A stretch of 64,000 bases of DNA from Oscillospiraceae bacterium (lineage in GTDB: Bacteria; Bacillota; Clostridia; Oscillospirales; Acutalibacteraceae), in assembly GCA_015066175.1 (NCBI GenBank), contig SVOW01000007.1:62001-126000 (forward strand). Direction: 5' to 3'. Of this stretch, positions 41,315 through 51,308 are shown piece by piece. The notes beneath the pieces were generated by a model. That model saw only the letters and a program-made list of their open reading frames with translations. It made no database searches and was not told the origin of the DNA. How positions within the stretch are numbered: the first letter of the stretch is position 1; every line of letters starts with the position of its first letter. Made by a program: the position numbers and the translations under genes.

Positions 41315-42384
41315 AAAAGCAAAACAGAATCAGAAAAATCTTAAAATGGCTCAACCACTATTTTATTTTCTTTTTGTTTATTGCATTTATAATAACCTGT
41401 TGCACCATGTTGTTCGTGTCTGCTTTAAGAAATTCACTGAACATTACTCTGACAGAAGAAAATATCAGCACAGCAGCGAAATTGACTTTTCTTAACGTGA
41501 TACTTCTGAGCCTTGTTTTTACGGTAATTGACACTGTACGCAGAAAACTGACTGTAGAGCGTCCCATAAAAAAAATCACCGATGCTGCAGAAAAAATAGT
41601 TCATGGCGATTTTTCTGTGCGTGTAAAGCCTCAGAGCAGATTTGCAACAGATGAAAACTTCAACAACGTCATTGATTGTTTCAACAAAATGGCAGAAGAA
41701 TTGGGCAGCGTGGAAACATTGCGTACAGACTTCATTGCAAACGTGTCACACGAAATGAAAACTCCCCTTGCTGTTATGCAGAATTACGGCACACTTCTGC
41801 AGATGCCCGGACTTTCTGAAGAAAAGCGTATTGAATACGCAAAAGGCGTAACAGACGGTGCACGCCGCATGGCAGATATGATGACTAACATTCTGAAACT
41901 CAACCGTCTTGAAAATCAGCAGATTTATCCCCAGGTAACAGAATTTGATTTAGGCGAACAGCTTTGCGAATGCCTTTTGCAATATGAAAATGTGTGGGAA
42001 AAATCAGGAATTGAAATTGAAACAGATATTGCCGAAAACATAAAAGTAAAAGCAGACGCTGAGCTTTTAAGCCACGTGTGGAACAATCTTTTTTCAAACG
42101 CATTCAAATTCACTCCGCCCGGAGGTAAAGTGACAGTTTCTTTTACGGCAACTGAACACCACGCCATCGTAAAAGTAACAGATACAGGCTGCGGTATGAC
42201 CCCTGAAACAGGAAAACATATTTTCGAAAAATTCTATCAGGGTGATACATCTCATTCAGTTCAGGGGAACGGACTCGGTCTTGCACTTGTCAAAAGAGTT
42301 GTGGACATTATGCACGGCGAAATCAGCGTGGAAAGCACATTGGGTAAAGGCTCTTCCTTTACCGTAAAAATAGGTCGGTGTTAA
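41311..42384 (+). CDS. sensor histidine kinase
   Basis: 357 residues: two TM helices (about 16-38 and 58-76) with a very short extracytoplasmic loop, HAMP (about 80-130), HisKA with NVSHEMKTPLAV (His147), and a HATPase domain with NNLFSNAFKF, DTGCGM and GNGLGLALVK. The short loop is typical of intramembrane-sensing kinases that detect cell-envelope agents or rely on a membrane partner, which could be the neighbouring membrane proteins. Confidence 0.92.
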   Translation: MKKQNRIRKILKWLNHYFIFFLFIAFIITCCTMLFVSALRNSLNITLTEENISTAAKLTFLNVILLSLVFTVIDTVRRKLTVERPIKKITDAAEKIVHGDFSVRVKPQSRFATDENFNNVIDCFNKMAEELGSVETLRTDFIANVSHEMKTPLAVMQNYGTLLQMPGLSEEKRIEYAKGVTDGARRMADMMTNILKLNRLENQQIYPQVTEFDLGEQLCECLLQYENVWEKSGIEIETDIAENIKVKADAELLSHVWNNLFSNAFKFTPPGGKVTVSFTATEHHAIVKVTDTGCGMTPETGKHIFEKFYQGDTSHSVQGNGLGLALVKRVVDIMHGEISVESTLGKGSSFTVKIGRC

Positions 42385-42385
42385 C

Positions 42386-43270
42386 ATGGATTGGAAAAAA
42401 CTCGGAAAAGCACTGCTTTATCCACACATCGCTATCATGATTATACTGATTCCGATTGCGACTGCACTTCTTGTAGTTTCAATGGCATTTATCGGTCAGG
42501 ACACTCCCATCGCCATTGTTTCCTACGTTATTTCAGCATACACCCTTACAATATGGTGTTTTAAAATCCCCTATCTTATTAAATTTTTTAAAACCTTCAG
42601 AGCTGAAAATAAATACGCATTAAAATGGCAGAATGACACTCGTCTGCGTGTAAATGTTTCTCTCTACGGTTCATTGATATGGAACACTTTATACGGTATC
42701 TTTCAGCTTGGTCTGAGTTTTCATCACAAAACTTTCTGGTTTTATTCGCTGGGAACATATTATATCTGCCTTGCTGTGATGCGTTTCTTTTTAGTAAGGC
42801 ACACAAGGAAATATGCCCCCGGAGAAAAGATGAAAACAGAGCTTATAAAATACCGTGCCTGTGGTTGGATATTTCTTGTGATGAACCTTATGCTGACGTT
42901 AATCGTATTTTTCATGCTCTATTGGAACAGGACTTTCACACATCATATGATTACGGCAATTGCTATGGCCGCATATACTTTCACAGCTTTCACAACTGCC
43001 GTTGTAAATATGGTAAAATACAAAAAATATAACAGCCCCATCTTTTCGGCGTCAAAGGCAATCAGTTTTGCTGCAGCGTGTGTTTCAATGCTGACTCTCA
43101 CGTCAACAATGCTGACTGCTTTCAGTGATAAAACCATGGATGCTTTAACACAAAAGATTCTGCTCGGTTGTGTGGGTGTGGCTGTTTCAGGCACAGTTGT
43201 TACTATGGCAATATATATGATTGTTCAATCAACTAAAAAGATAAAGCTGCTTAACGCGGCGAAGGAGTAA
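42386..43270 (+). CDS. polytopic membrane protein of the two-component operon (294 aa)
   Basis: About eight hydrophobic helices spread over the length, with a short basic loop (FKTFRAENKYALKWQNDTRLR) near 68-88. It begins 1 nt after the kinase stop and ends 4 nt before the next gene, so it is operonic. I do not recognise a family. Partner or target of the histidine kinase is a reasonable guess. Confidence 0.7.
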   Translation: MDWKKLGKALLYPHIAIMIILIPIATALLVVSMAFIGQDTPIAIVSYVISAYTLTIWCFKIPYLIKFFKTFRAENKYALKWQNDTRLRVNVSLYGSLIWNTLYGIFQLGLSFHHKTFWFYSLGTYYICLAVMRFFLVRHTRKYAPGEKMKTELIKYRACGWIFLVMNLMLTLIVFFMLYWNRTFTHHMITAIAMAAYTFTAFTTAVVNMVKYKKYNSPIFSASKAISFAAACVSMLTLTSTMLTAFSDKTMDALTQKILLGCVGVAVSGTVVTMAIYMIVQSTKKIKLLNAAKE

Positions 43271-43274
43271 ATCT

Positions 43275-43670
43275 ATGTCAGAAAACAAAACTTTCAATTA
43301 CACTTACTCTGCAAAAGAGCAGGAAGAAATAAAGGCAATACGCCAAAAATATGCTTCTCCTGAAAAAGCTGAAGACAAAATGGCTCAACTTCGTCGTCTT
43401 GATGCTGCTGTTACACAGAAAGCCACAACAGTTTCCCTTGTACTCGGTATTATCGGCACACTTGTTATGGGAATGGGAATGAGCCTTGTTATGACAGATA
43501 TCGGTGAAATGCTGGGCACAACACTTGCAATGATTATCGGCATTTGTGTAGGCATTGCAGGAGTTATTCTTGTGTGTATTGCATACCCTGTTTATAACCG
43601 TATCCTCAAGAAAAAAAGGAAAGAAATAGCACCGGAAATTATCAGACTCACAGATGAATTAATGAAATAA
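43275..43670 (+). CDS. small two-TM membrane protein (131 aa), paralogue of 40115
   Basis: A polar N-terminus (about 50 residues, KYASPEKAEDKMAQLRRLD), two TM helices (about 54-75 and 83-108) and a basic C-terminus (KKKRKEIAPEIIRL). It shares MGMGMSLVMTDI with the protein at 40115. GAAGGAG lies just upstream. Last gene of the two-component operon. Confidence 0.65.
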   Translation: MSENKTFNYTYSAKEQEEIKAIRQKYASPEKAEDKMAQLRRLDAAVTQKATTVSLVLGIIGTLVMGMGMSLVMTDIGEMLGTTLAMIIGICVGIAGVILVCIAYPVYNRILKKKRKEIAPEIIRLTDELMK

Positions 43671-43689
43671 TTTCACTTTAATTTATGAA

Positions 43690-43723
43690 AAAAGCCTTGT
43701 AACTTTAATGTTACAAGGCTTTT
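43690..43723. terminator. bidirectional terminator between the two-component and V-ATPase operons
   Basis: AAAAGCCTTGTAAC (43690-43703) / GTTACAAGGCTTTT (43710-43723), a 14-bp stem with loop TTTAAT. Confidence 0.9.
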
Positions 43724-43743
43724 GCATTTATATAGTTTTGTTT

Positions 43744-44169
43744 TTATCCGAGAGCAACCATGCTGAAAACAAGTGCGAAAAGAGCAACTGTTTCACAAAG
43801 ACCAACAACTGTGATGTACTGTGAAAAACCTTTGCCTGTTTCTGCAAGAGCATCTGCACCTGCAGCACCTGCTTTACCCTGGAATACAGCAGAAAGTGCC
43901 ATTGCAAGGCCTGATGCAATGCCGAGACCTAACAGAAATGCAGGGTCTGCTGCTGATGATTTCATCTGCTGCATAAGAAGGAAGCCGTAGATTGTCTGTG
44001 TAAGGGGTGCACCTGCAAAAACTGTAAGAATGAAAGGTGCTGCTTTGTTGCTCATATAGCATTTTTTCCATGCGCCGATTGATGCCTGACCTGCGATACC
44101 GATACCGATTGCAGAGCCGATTGCTGCAATACCCATTGTCAAAGCTGTTGCCAATAAACCTAAATTCAT
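43744..44169 (-). CDS. ntpK: V-type ATPase subunit K (proteolipid, rotor ring)
   Basis: 141 residues, four TM helices formed by two hairpins. The ion site matches the Na+-binding ring of Enterococcus hirae NtpK: Thr58-Gln59 in APLTQTIYG, Gln97 in VFQGKAGAAG and Glu126 in GLCETVALF. This suggests Na+ rather than H+ coupling, by analogy. AAGGAG precedes the ATG. Last gene of the V-ATPase operon. Confidence 0.92.
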   Translation of the reverse strand: MNLGLLATALTMGIAAIGSAIGIGIAGQASIGAWKKCYMSNKAAPFILTVFAGAPLTQTIYGFLLMQQMKSSAADPAFLLGLGIASGLAMALSAVFQGKAGAAGADALAETGKGFSQYITVVGLCETVALFALVFSMVALG

Positions 44170-44180
44170 AATAATTCTCC

Positions 44181-46112
44181 TTATCTTTCAATTTGTTCTT
44201 CAAAAGGTTTGAATTTATGTCCGCTCCAGGACATATCAAGGTGAGATGAAAACTCCAATGTGTTAAGTCGTATTCCGTGAACGATAACAGAAAGCACATT
44301 CAGTATCATATTAAGTCCGTGACCGAATACGAGAAGCACAATTGCAAGTATCATAAACATAAAGTTGCCAAGCAGAGGACCTGCAAGTTCATTTACCGTT
44401 GCCGAAATTGCTGCACCCGCAAGACCTACAGCCCACAAGCGTATATACGAAACTATGTCTGAGAAAACATTTACAACACCTAAAAGCACCGAAACGATGT
44501 TTTTAAGGCTTTCAAGGATTGACTTGACAATGTTTCCTGCATAGTTTGAAAATACGAAACTCATAACGAAACCTGCTATAACCATAATCAGTGCTACTGT
44601 GCCAACGGGAATACCACCAAGCACAAGAGAGAAACTGAACACCTGAGCATTTACAACAAAGCTCAGCACCACATAAAAGATGCCGATAAGCTGCATAATC
44701 GAGCCGATGTCACCGAGGATTTTAATTGATTTTCTGTTTCTTGCCGCAACCTTGATGTGAGCCACAGTAAGCTGTATAAGAGCAAGTGAGAAGCAGAAAA
44801 TCTGCAGATTCTGTGCTGTTGTAAGTCCGTATTCACCATTTGTCCAGAACGGATACCATATTTTGTCAGCATAGACATTGGAAATAAACGGAATTGACAA
44901 TTTCTGAAGCCACTGCGGCAACTGCTGTGCAGAAAGTCCGAACCATGTGCAGGTAAGTGTACCCCAGACAATTGTTGATAATCCGAAAAGTCCAATCAGC
45001 AGAAATGCAGGCGGAACTTTTTTCTTTGAAGCCTTCATTTTTGCAATCAGAATTGCTGTTACTGCACAGATGAAAATTCCGTATCCGCCATCTCCGAAAA
45101 TAATTCCGAAGAAGACGAGAATAAATGCTAAAAACCAGCCTGAAATATCATACTCAAAATATCCGGGCACTGTGCCGAGGAAATCTGTCAGCGGATAAAT
45201 AAGGCTGACAAACTTGTTGTTTTTCAGTTTTGTGGGTACATTGTCTTCTTCTGTGGGGTCTTCCACAAGAAGTCCCCATGAATTTTCTTTTGCAGTATTT
45301 TTCAGGTTTTCAATGTTTTCTTCTTCAACGAAACCTGTAAAGTAAGCAACGGAAACATTTCCGTTTCCTTCGTATGCCAGATTTTCTTCCGACATACCTG
45401 TTTTGTAAATTTCAAACTCGATTTCTTTTTCGCAAACTTTGATTGCTTTTTTTATGCTGTCACCAAAAGCTGAAAATGAAGCGATTATTTCTTCAGTTTC
45501 CTTAATCTTATTATTAAGGTTTTCGATTTTCTGCCTGATTTCAGATGTTGAAGCCGACGGTAATTCAAACTTGTATGATTTCAGCGAATCAACAATTTCA
45601 TCTTCGCCTTCAGCACCTTGCTTGATAAGCAGGAATTTCACTGAAGATTTTGTTTTCTGAAGAGAAAGAGTTTTTACATTTTCGCCGAGTTTTTCATATT
45701 CGGCTTTCGGCATTTCGTAAAGATAAACCTCAACGCCCTTTTCGCTTAATTCCTTAAGTTTTTCAGGGTCAATTTCGCCCCAGTCTGACAATCGGTCAAG
45801 CTCGGTTGTGAGAGAAAGAAGTTCTGCTGAACACAATTTCTTTTCTTCTTCAAGACCTGCAATTTCTTCTGCAACAGCCATTGCTTTTTTAACATCGGCG
45901 TTTTCCTGATTTATCTTTTTGTTTTTCTTTTCAGATATGCTGAAAAGCGCACTTTCAAGCAGTGACATTCTTTCTTTTAATTCTTCAAGCTTTTTGCCTG
46001 AGCCTTCTGCTGACACAATGTGAAGAATTCCAAGTTTACGGAGTTTTTTCAGCGTTTCTGATTTTTTATCTCCCATAATCATGAGAGAAACTTTTTTCAT
46101 AGGCACTATCAT
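44181..46112 (-). CDS. ntpI: V-type ATPase subunit I (stator a-subunit)
   Basis: 643 residues: a cytoplasmic N-terminal half with coiled coils (about 35-110 and 185-225) and a membrane half with about seven to eight TM helices from ~325. SYIRLWAVGLAGAAIS (near 560-575) carries the Arg that faces the rotor ring. It overlaps subunit D by 4 nt. Usual length for the family. Confidence 0.92.
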   Translation of the reverse strand: MIVPMKKVSLMIMGDKKSETLKKLRKLGILHIVSAEGSGKKLEELKERMSLLESALFSISEKKNKKINQENADVKKAMAVAEEIAGLEEEKKLCSAELLSLTTELDRLSDWGEIDPEKLKELSEKGVEVYLYEMPKAEYEKLGENVKTLSLQKTKSSVKFLLIKQGAEGEDEIVDSLKSYKFELPSASTSEIRQKIENLNNKIKETEEIIASFSAFGDSIKKAIKVCEKEIEFEIYKTGMSEENLAYEGNGNVSVAYFTGFVEEENIENLKNTAKENSWGLLVEDPTEEDNVPTKLKNNKFVSLIYPLTDFLGTVPGYFEYDISGWFLAFILVFFGIIFGDGGYGIFICAVTAILIAKMKASKKKVPPAFLLIGLFGLSTIVWGTLTCTWFGLSAQQLPQWLQKLSIPFISNVYADKIWYPFWTNGEYGLTTAQNLQIFCFSLALIQLTVAHIKVAARNRKSIKILGDIGSIMQLIGIFYVVLSFVVNAQVFSFSLVLGGIPVGTVALIMVIAGFVMSFVFSNYAGNIVKSILESLKNIVSVLLGVVNVFSDIVSYIRLWAVGLAGAAISATVNELAGPLLGNFMFMILAIVLLVFGHGLNMILNVLSVIVHGIRLNTLEFSSHLDMSWSGHKFKPFEEQIER

Positions 46113-46741
46113 AACGAGTACACCTCCGTTTCCGAAGACATTTCGTTTCTTGATGCTATTTTGCGTTTTGAAATTTTTGAACGGACAACGGCACTTACCT
46201 GCTGGTCCGCCATATAAATTGAGATTTTTTTGATGTTTTCCTCTGTTTCGGGGATTTTAACCTTTTCAAACAGATTAACTCGCTGTGAAGTTGCACGAAG
46301 CTCTTCTTCAAGGAGTTTCACCTGCTCATCCAACACTTCCGCCTCAAGGTCAAGACTCATTGCTTTTTCCATATGGTTTGCAGCGATATCAACCCAGAGT
46401 GGAGTTTCATATAAATCGTAATCTCCGCGGGAGAAATCAGCACCCTCATAAACGGGAATTGCAACACCTGCGATATTTCCCGTACCTTTCCTGATATTTC
46501 TTACGGTAATTATTCCGTCAGGAAAAGCATCTGTTTCGCTGAAAACGGCAATCCATTCACTGAAACCTTTTTCAAGGTTTTCCCTGTCTTTTCTTACCGC
46601 TTCTGCTTTAGCCTCGATGGTGCGTATTTCAGCCTGAAGCTGTTGTTTTTTAAGTGTCAGAGTAGGCAAATATCTCCGATACATTTTAAGGGCATCCTTC
46701 TGTATCTTCAACTCATTTTTAGTCAGTTTGATTTTTGCCAC
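46109..46741 (-). CDS. ntpD: V-type ATPase subunit D (central shaft)
   Basis: 210 residues, mostly helical, with KIKLTKNELKIQKDALKMY at the N-terminus and a long C-terminal helix (ATSQRVNLFEKVKIP). This is the shaft that turns inside the A3B3 head. GTG start at 46741, supported by AAGGAGG. It sits between B and I, as in bacterial V-ATPase operons. Confidence 0.88.
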   Translation of the reverse strand: MAKIKLTKNELKIQKDALKMYRRYLPTLTLKKQQLQAEIRTIEAKAEAVRKDRENLEKGFSEWIAVFSETDAFPDGIITVRNIRKGTGNIAGVAIPVYEGADFSRGDYDLYETPLWVDIAANHMEKAMSLDLEAEVLDEQVKLLEEELRATSQRVNLFEKVKIPETEENIKKISIYMADQQVSAVVRSKISKRKIASRNEMSSETEVYSL

Positions 46742-46752
46742 TTCAATCCTCC

Positions 46753-48054
46753 TTACTTAACTTTCCAGAATTCGTCTGTAAGGTCGGATTTTATGCCTGT
46801 TTCATCTTTTTCAAAACATTCTGCAAGGATTTCCCAGCCAAGGTCAAGTGATTCTTCAAGAGTGAGATTAACTGATAAATCCATAAGCTTGTTTTCAAAA
46901 AGCTGACCATACTTGAGTAATTTTTCATCCCAGCGATTCATTGAGAAGCCCATGTTTTTCTTTTCAAGAGTTTCTTTATAGGATGAATACAATCTTATCA
47001 TAGAGTCCATAAGAATGCGGTGGTCTTTACGTGTTTTGCCGTTAACATTCTGTTTAAGACGTGAAAGTGAACCGAAAGGCTCGATTCTTCCGCCCTTGAG
47101 ATAATACTGACCTTCTGTGATATAGCCTGTGTTATCAGGCACGGGATGAGTTACGTCATCACCCGGCATTGTTGTAACAGCAAGAACAGTAATTGAACCT
47201 GAGTTAGCAAAGTCAACAGCTTTTTCGTAACGTGAAGCAAGCTGTGAATAAAGGTCACCGGGGTAACCACGGTTTGAGGGAACCTGTTCCTGAGTGATGG
47301 CAATTTCTTTCATTGCGTCTGCAAAGTTTGTCATATCAGTAAGAAGCACAAGAACATCCTTATCCTGCAAAGCAAACTGTTCTGCAACTGCAAGCGCCAT
47401 ATCGGGAATCATCATACATTCAACGGTGGGGTCTGATGCTGTGTGAATAAACATAACTGTTTTGCTCAATGCACCGCCGTTTGAAAGTTCTTCTTTGAAA
47501 TAAAGGAAGTCGTCATATTTAAGACCCATACCGCCAAGAACAATAACGTCTGCTTCAGCCTGCAGAGCAATTCGTGCAAGAAGCTGGTTGTAAGGCTCAC
47601 CTGAAATCGAGAATATGGGAAGTTTCTGCGAAACAACAAGAGTGTTGAACATATCAATCATAGGGATATTTGTTCTCATCATTCTGTTTGCAAGAATACG
47701 TTTTGTGGGGTTGACTGAAGGTCCGCCGATAGGTTTCATATTATCTGTAAGTGCAGGACCTTTATCTCTCGGCTCACCTGAACCGTTGAAGATTCTGCCC
47801 AGTAAGTCTTCACTGAATGAAACACGCATTTCGTGGCCGAGAAAACGTACTTCGTCACCTGTTGAAACACCCTGACCGCCTGCAAAAACCTGAAGCGAAA
47901 CAAGGTCGCCGTCAATCTTGTTGACCTGAGCCAGCGATTTGCCGAAACGGGTGGTTATCTGCGCCAATTCGTTATAACGCACGTTTTTTGCTTTTACAGT
48001 AATAACGTTACCTGTGATTGATTCGATTCTGTTAAAAACTTTATTCATTCTCAC
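46753..48054 (-). CDS. ntpB: V-type ATPase subunit B (non-catalytic)
   Basis: 433 residues: [59 protein letters not shown] and [12 protein letters not shown]. The P-loop place is degenerate (SGEPYNQL), as expected for B. The GTG at 48054 overlaps the subunit A stop (GTGA); ATG at 48048 is an alternative start. Confidence 0.95.
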   Translation of the reverse strand: MRMNKVFNRIESITGNVITVKAKNVRYNELAQITTRFGKSLAQVNKIDGDLVSLQVFAGGQGVSTGDEVRFLGHEMRVSFSEDLLGRIFNGSGEPRDKGPALTDNMKPIGGPSVNPTKRILANRMMRTNIPMIDMFNTLVVSQKLPIFSISGEPYNQLLARIALQAEADVIVLGGMGLKYDDFLYFKEELSNGGALSKTVMFIHTASDPTVECMMIPDMALAVAEQFALQDKDVLVLLTDMTNFADAMKEIAITQEQVPSNRGYPGDLYSQLASRYEKAVDFANSGSITVLAVTTMPGDDVTHPVPDNTGYITEGQYYLKGGRIEPFGSLSRLKQNVNGKTRKDHRILMDSMIRLYSSYKETLEKKNMGFSMNRWDEKLLKYGQLFENKLMDLSVNLTLEESLDLGWEILAECFEKDETGIKSDLTDEFWKVK

Positions 48055-49820
48055 TCACCACCCTTTAACAAAAGCTCTGCCTGACTGCTTATTGTGCCCT
48101 GTCTTTCGTCATACAAAGCGTCAATTTCCTTTTCTGCATTCATAAAGGCTTCGCTTTCAAATTCTGTATAGTTCCAGTCTATGAATTTCTGACGCATACG
48201 GTTGAAGAAACTTCTTGCATCGTCTTTGCTGTCGAGAGAATATTCACTACCGAGAACGCAGACCAGCTTATCAGTCACATAACGCTGACGTGCTGTTGTG
48301 CAGTTTGCATCAGTAAGGTCAAATGAGTTCTGCTGTAAATAAACAGCATCGAGCATTTCTGCTTTAAGGTAAATAACATAGTCCGAAATTGTTGTACCTT
48401 CTTCACCAACAACCTTCATCATCGAGCCGATTTCATCGCCGTGAAGAAGAATATTTTTAAGATAAGCTGATTTTTCTGTATCTGTAACTGTTTTATATTT
48501 TGACCATGAAATAAGCGGGTCAATTGCAGGGTATTTTCTTGCATCTGAACGCTCACGTGAAAGTCCGTGGAAAGCACCTACAACCTTGAGTGTTGCCTGA
48601 GTAACAGGCTCTTCAAAGTTACCGCCTGCAGGAGAAACTGTACCTCCGATTGTAACTGAGCCGCGACTTCCGTCAGGAAGAAGCACACAACCTGCTCTTT
48701 CATAGAAAGCAGCAATGTATGATTCAAGGTATGCAGGGAAAGCTTCTTCGCCCGGAATTTCTTCAAGTCTACCTGACATTTCACGCATTGCCTGTGCCCA
48801 ACGTGAGGTTGAGTCTGCAAGCATTAAAACATTAAGACCCATCTGTCTGTAATACTCGGCAAGTGTTACTGCTGTGTAAACTGATGCTTCACGGGAAGCA
48901 ACAGGCATTGATGAAGTATTACATACGATAATTGTTCTTTCCATAAGTGAACGACCTGTTCTGGGGTCTGTAAGCTCAGGGAATTCTGTAAGAGTTTCAA
49001 CAACTTCACCTGCACGTTCACCGCAGGCAGCGATGATAACGATATCAACATCTGCATATTTTGAAGTTGTGTGCTGTAAAACTGTTTTACCTGCACCGAA
49101 AGGTCCGGGTGTGCAATAGGTTCCGCCCTTTGCAACAGGGAAGAAAGAGTCGATAAGACGAACCTTTGTTTCCATTGTTTCTGTGGGAGCAAGACGTTCT
49201 GTATAACATTTCACTGCACGTTTTACAGGCCATCTGAAAGACATTGAAACAGGAATTTCCCTTCCCCTTTCATCTGCAAGAACAGCAACAGTTTCGCTGA
49301 TAGTATATTCGCCTTTTTCTGCAATTGATTTTACTGTGCAGTTACCAAGCAGATAGAAGGGCACGAAAATTTTATGTGTAAAAGAACCTTCAGGCACAGT
49401 GCCTAAATATTCACCTGCACGAAGAGTGTCGCCCACCTTTGCAGTGGGAGTAAACTCCCATTTCTTTTCAGCATTAAGTCCGTCGGCATAATTTCCTCTT
49501 TCGAGGAACCAGCCTGCCTGCTCTGCCAATATGGGAAGCGGATTCTGAAGTCCGTCATAAATCTGGCCGAGAAGACCGGGGCCTAACTGTGCAGAAAGCA
49601 TTTCGCCTGTAAATTCAACGTCATCTCCGCATTTAATGCCACCTGTCATTTCATAAACCTGAATCTGTGCGATGTTTCCGCGGATACGGATAACCTCGCT
49701 TTTAAGTTTTGTATTATCAACATTAACGTAGCAGATTTCATTCATGGAAACATTGCCCTCAAACCTTACTGACACAAGGTTGCCGTTAATGCTTACTACC
49801 TTACCTTTGTTTGCGGTCAT
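48051..49820 (-). CDS. ntpA: V-type ATPase subunit A (catalytic)
   Basis: 589 residues with the catalytic P-loop [12 protein letters not shown] (near 238-249), the Glu in [12 protein letters not shown], the [14 protein letters not shown] motif and the A-subunit-specific insertion (about 115-180). Together with B it forms the ATP-hydrolysing or -synthesising head. GGAGG precedes the ATG, which overlaps the upstream stop (TAATG). Confidence 0.96.
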   Translation of the reverse strand: MTANKGKVVSINGNLVSVRFEGNVSMNEICYVNVDNTKLKSEVIRIRGNIAQIQVYEMTGGIKCGDDVEFTGEMLSAQLGPGLLGQIYDGLQNPLPILAEQAGWFLERGNYADGLNAEKKWEFTPTAKVGDTLRAGEYLGTVPEGSFTHKIFVPFYLLGNCTVKSIAEKGEYTISETVAVLADERGREIPVSMSFRWPVKRAVKCYTERLAPTETMETKVRLIDSFFPVAKGGTYCTPGPFGAGKTVLQHTTSKYADVDIVIIAACGERAGEVVETLTEFPELTDPRTGRSLMERTIIVCNTSSMPVASREASVYTAVTLAEYYRQMGLNVLMLADSTSRWAQAMREMSGRLEEIPGEEAFPAYLESYIAAFYERAGCVLLPDGSRGSVTIGGTVSPAGGNFEEPVTQATLKVVGAFHGLSRERSDARKYPAIDPLISWSKYKTVTDTEKSAYLKNILLHGDEIGSMMKVVGEEGTTISDYVIYLKAEMLDAVYLQQNSFDLTDANCTTARQRYVTDKLVCVLGSEYSLDSKDDARSFFNRMRQKFIDWNYTEFESEAFMNAEKEIDALYDERQGTISSQAELLLKGGE

Positions 49821-50374
49821 TATATAACCTCCGATCTGTTGTTATCTATAATGGAGTTATAGATATTTTTATATGCTGTTTCGCCACTTGCCTGATCAAA
49901 TTTTCTTATGCGCTCAATGATTTTCAGTTTAAGTCCGTAATAGAAAACAAATTCTTCTGAAAAAGAATCCATAGGCCTGAGCGTTTCAAGAAAATCAAGA
50001 CGATAGCGATTAAGAAACTTTTCTGCTTCCAGAGGGCTTTCGATTTCAACTGCAGTACGTGCTGCCTGCAAAAGCCCTGCAGGGAAAGACTGCATTTCTG
50101 CATCAAAATGTTTGTTCATTTTATCAGCACGGAGCTTTGCAAGTGCAAGACGAAGCTGTCTTTCACCCTCATTCCACTTTTCAACAACAGCCGATGCTGA
50201 TTTTTCAGGATTTCTCGGTGGCAGAATAGTTAATTTTTCAAGTTCTGTCTGTGCTTTCCTGCCGAGAAAACGTTGACAAAGTTCTATAAATCTTTCTTCT
50301 GTAATCGGCAAAGGTGTGTTTTCGGAAATCCCGTCAAGCGACGGCAACTGAGATATCAGATAATATTCTGCCAT
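49820..50374 (-). CDS. DUF2764 V-ATPase-associated protein (C-subunit-like)
   Basis: 184 residues: YYLISQLPSLDGISENTPLP at the N-terminus, then a helical protein with LEAEKFLNRYRLDFLETLRP. This matches DUF2764 proteins encoded between E and A in V-ATPase operons of Bacteroidetes, Spirochaetes and some Clostridia. By position it probably replaces subunit C, linking shaft and ring. No F or G gene is found in this operon. Confidence 0.8.
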   Translation of the reverse strand: MAEYYLISQLPSLDGISENTPLPITEERFIELCQRFLGRKAQTELEKLTILPPRNPEKSASAVVEKWNEGERQLRLALAKLRADKMNKHFDAEMQSFPAGLLQAARTAVEIESPLEAEKFLNRYRLDFLETLRPMDSFSEEFVFYYGLKLKIIERIRKFDQASGETAYKNIYNSIIDNNRSEVI

Positions 50375-50376
50375 AA

Positions 50377-50985
50377 TTATTCAGCCTCTTTCAGGAGTGC
50401 AGCAACTTTAGGGCTGAGATAGTCTGAAAGCATATCTGTAACCGCCTGAGCAGAATAATCATAATAAACTGTGCCGTTATCTGTGGCAATACGGAATCCG
50501 CCGTCAAAATTATCATTTGCCCTGAGAGTAACACCCTCAAGCATTTTTGATTTAAGTTCTGCAAGCAGAGCTTCTTCAAGCTTAGCAAGGTCACTGCTGT
50601 TTAAAATCACTGATACATCTTCTGAATCAGGTTTCTCTGCCCAGCATTTAACCATATTAACAATAAGCCCTGAAATTTCGTCAGATGAATAAACTTTGTT
50701 TACATTGTTTTCCACAATTGCCTTAAGTTCTTTTGCAACGCTTTCTCTGAATGAAATAAGCAGATTGCGCCCTGCCTGACGGATTGCATCTTCGCCTGAT
50801 TTCACGATTTTTTCGTTTTCGGCTTTTGCTCCTGCTATCATTTTATCTGCTTGCGCCTGTGCATCAGAAATAATTTTTTCAGCCTGCGCTTTTGCCGAAA
50901 CAAGAATTGCTTCAGCCTGACTTTCAGCAGCCTGAACACCATCTTTTCTGATCTGTTCAATAAGTTCTTCAAGTTGAATTTCCAT
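50377..50985 (-). CDS. ntpE: V-type ATPase subunit E (peripheral stalk)
   Basis: 202 residues: a long N-terminal coiled coil rich in Ala/Glu/Lys (IRKDGVQAAESQAEAILVSA ... IISDAQAQADKMIAG, 12-60) and a C-terminal globular domain (GVTLRANDNFDGGFRIATDNG). First gene of the operon; AAAAGGAGAC precedes the ATG. Confidence 0.85.
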   Translation of the reverse strand: MEIQLEELIEQIRKDGVQAAESQAEAILVSAKAQAEKIISDAQAQADKMIAGAKAENEKIVKSGEDAIRQAGRNLLISFRESVAKELKAIVENNVNKVYSSDEISGLIVNMVKCWAEKPDSEDVSVILNSSDLAKLEEALLAELKSKMLEGVTLRANDNFDGGFRIATDNGTVYYDYSAQAVTDMLSDYLSPKVAALLKEAE

Positions 50986-51049
50986 TATACAGTCTCCTTT
51001 TCAGTCTGTTCTGAATAACAGTAATATAATATATTTTTTGTATTTTTCG

Positions 51050-51098
51050 CCAAAAAAAACATAAAGGAACCAACATCCTCTGCAGTCAGCTGGTTCCT
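51050..51098 (-). terminator. attenuator-like hairpin in the V-ATPase leader
   Basis: Minus strand AGGAACCAGC (51089-51098) pairs with GTTGGTTCCT (51065-51074), followed by TTATGTTTTTTTT. It lies between the promoter and the first gene, so full-length transcription must pass it. There is no upstream minus-strand gene that it could terminate within 1 kb. Confidence 0.6.
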
Positions 51099-51127
51099 AA
51101 AAAACATATTATTATTTAACCTAAATT

Positions 51128-51155
51128 ATTATAGCACAAGTTCAGTATTTGTCAA
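51128..51155 (-). promoter_or_regulatory. promoter of the V-ATPase operon
   Basis: Minus strand: TTGACA (51150-51155), 16-nt spacer, TATAAT (51128-51133), giving a ~136-nt leader. Confidence 0.75.
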
Positions 51156-51245
51156 GAATTTTTGTAAGATAACAAAATGAAAAAAAGTTTAACTTCATAC
51201 CTTCTGAAAAGTTGTTTTTTCAAGCTGAATTTTTTATAATTTTTA

Positions 51246-51274
51246 TTGACATTTGATTTTATCAGGTATATAAT
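51246..51274 (+). promoter_or_regulatory. promoter of the aromatic amino acid operon
   Basis: TTGACA (51246-51251), 17-nt spacer, TATAAT (51269-51274). Transcription should start near 51281. Confidence 0.85.
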
Positions 51275-51308
51275 TATAAAAAATTTGATTTTTCAAAGGG
51301 TAATGAAT

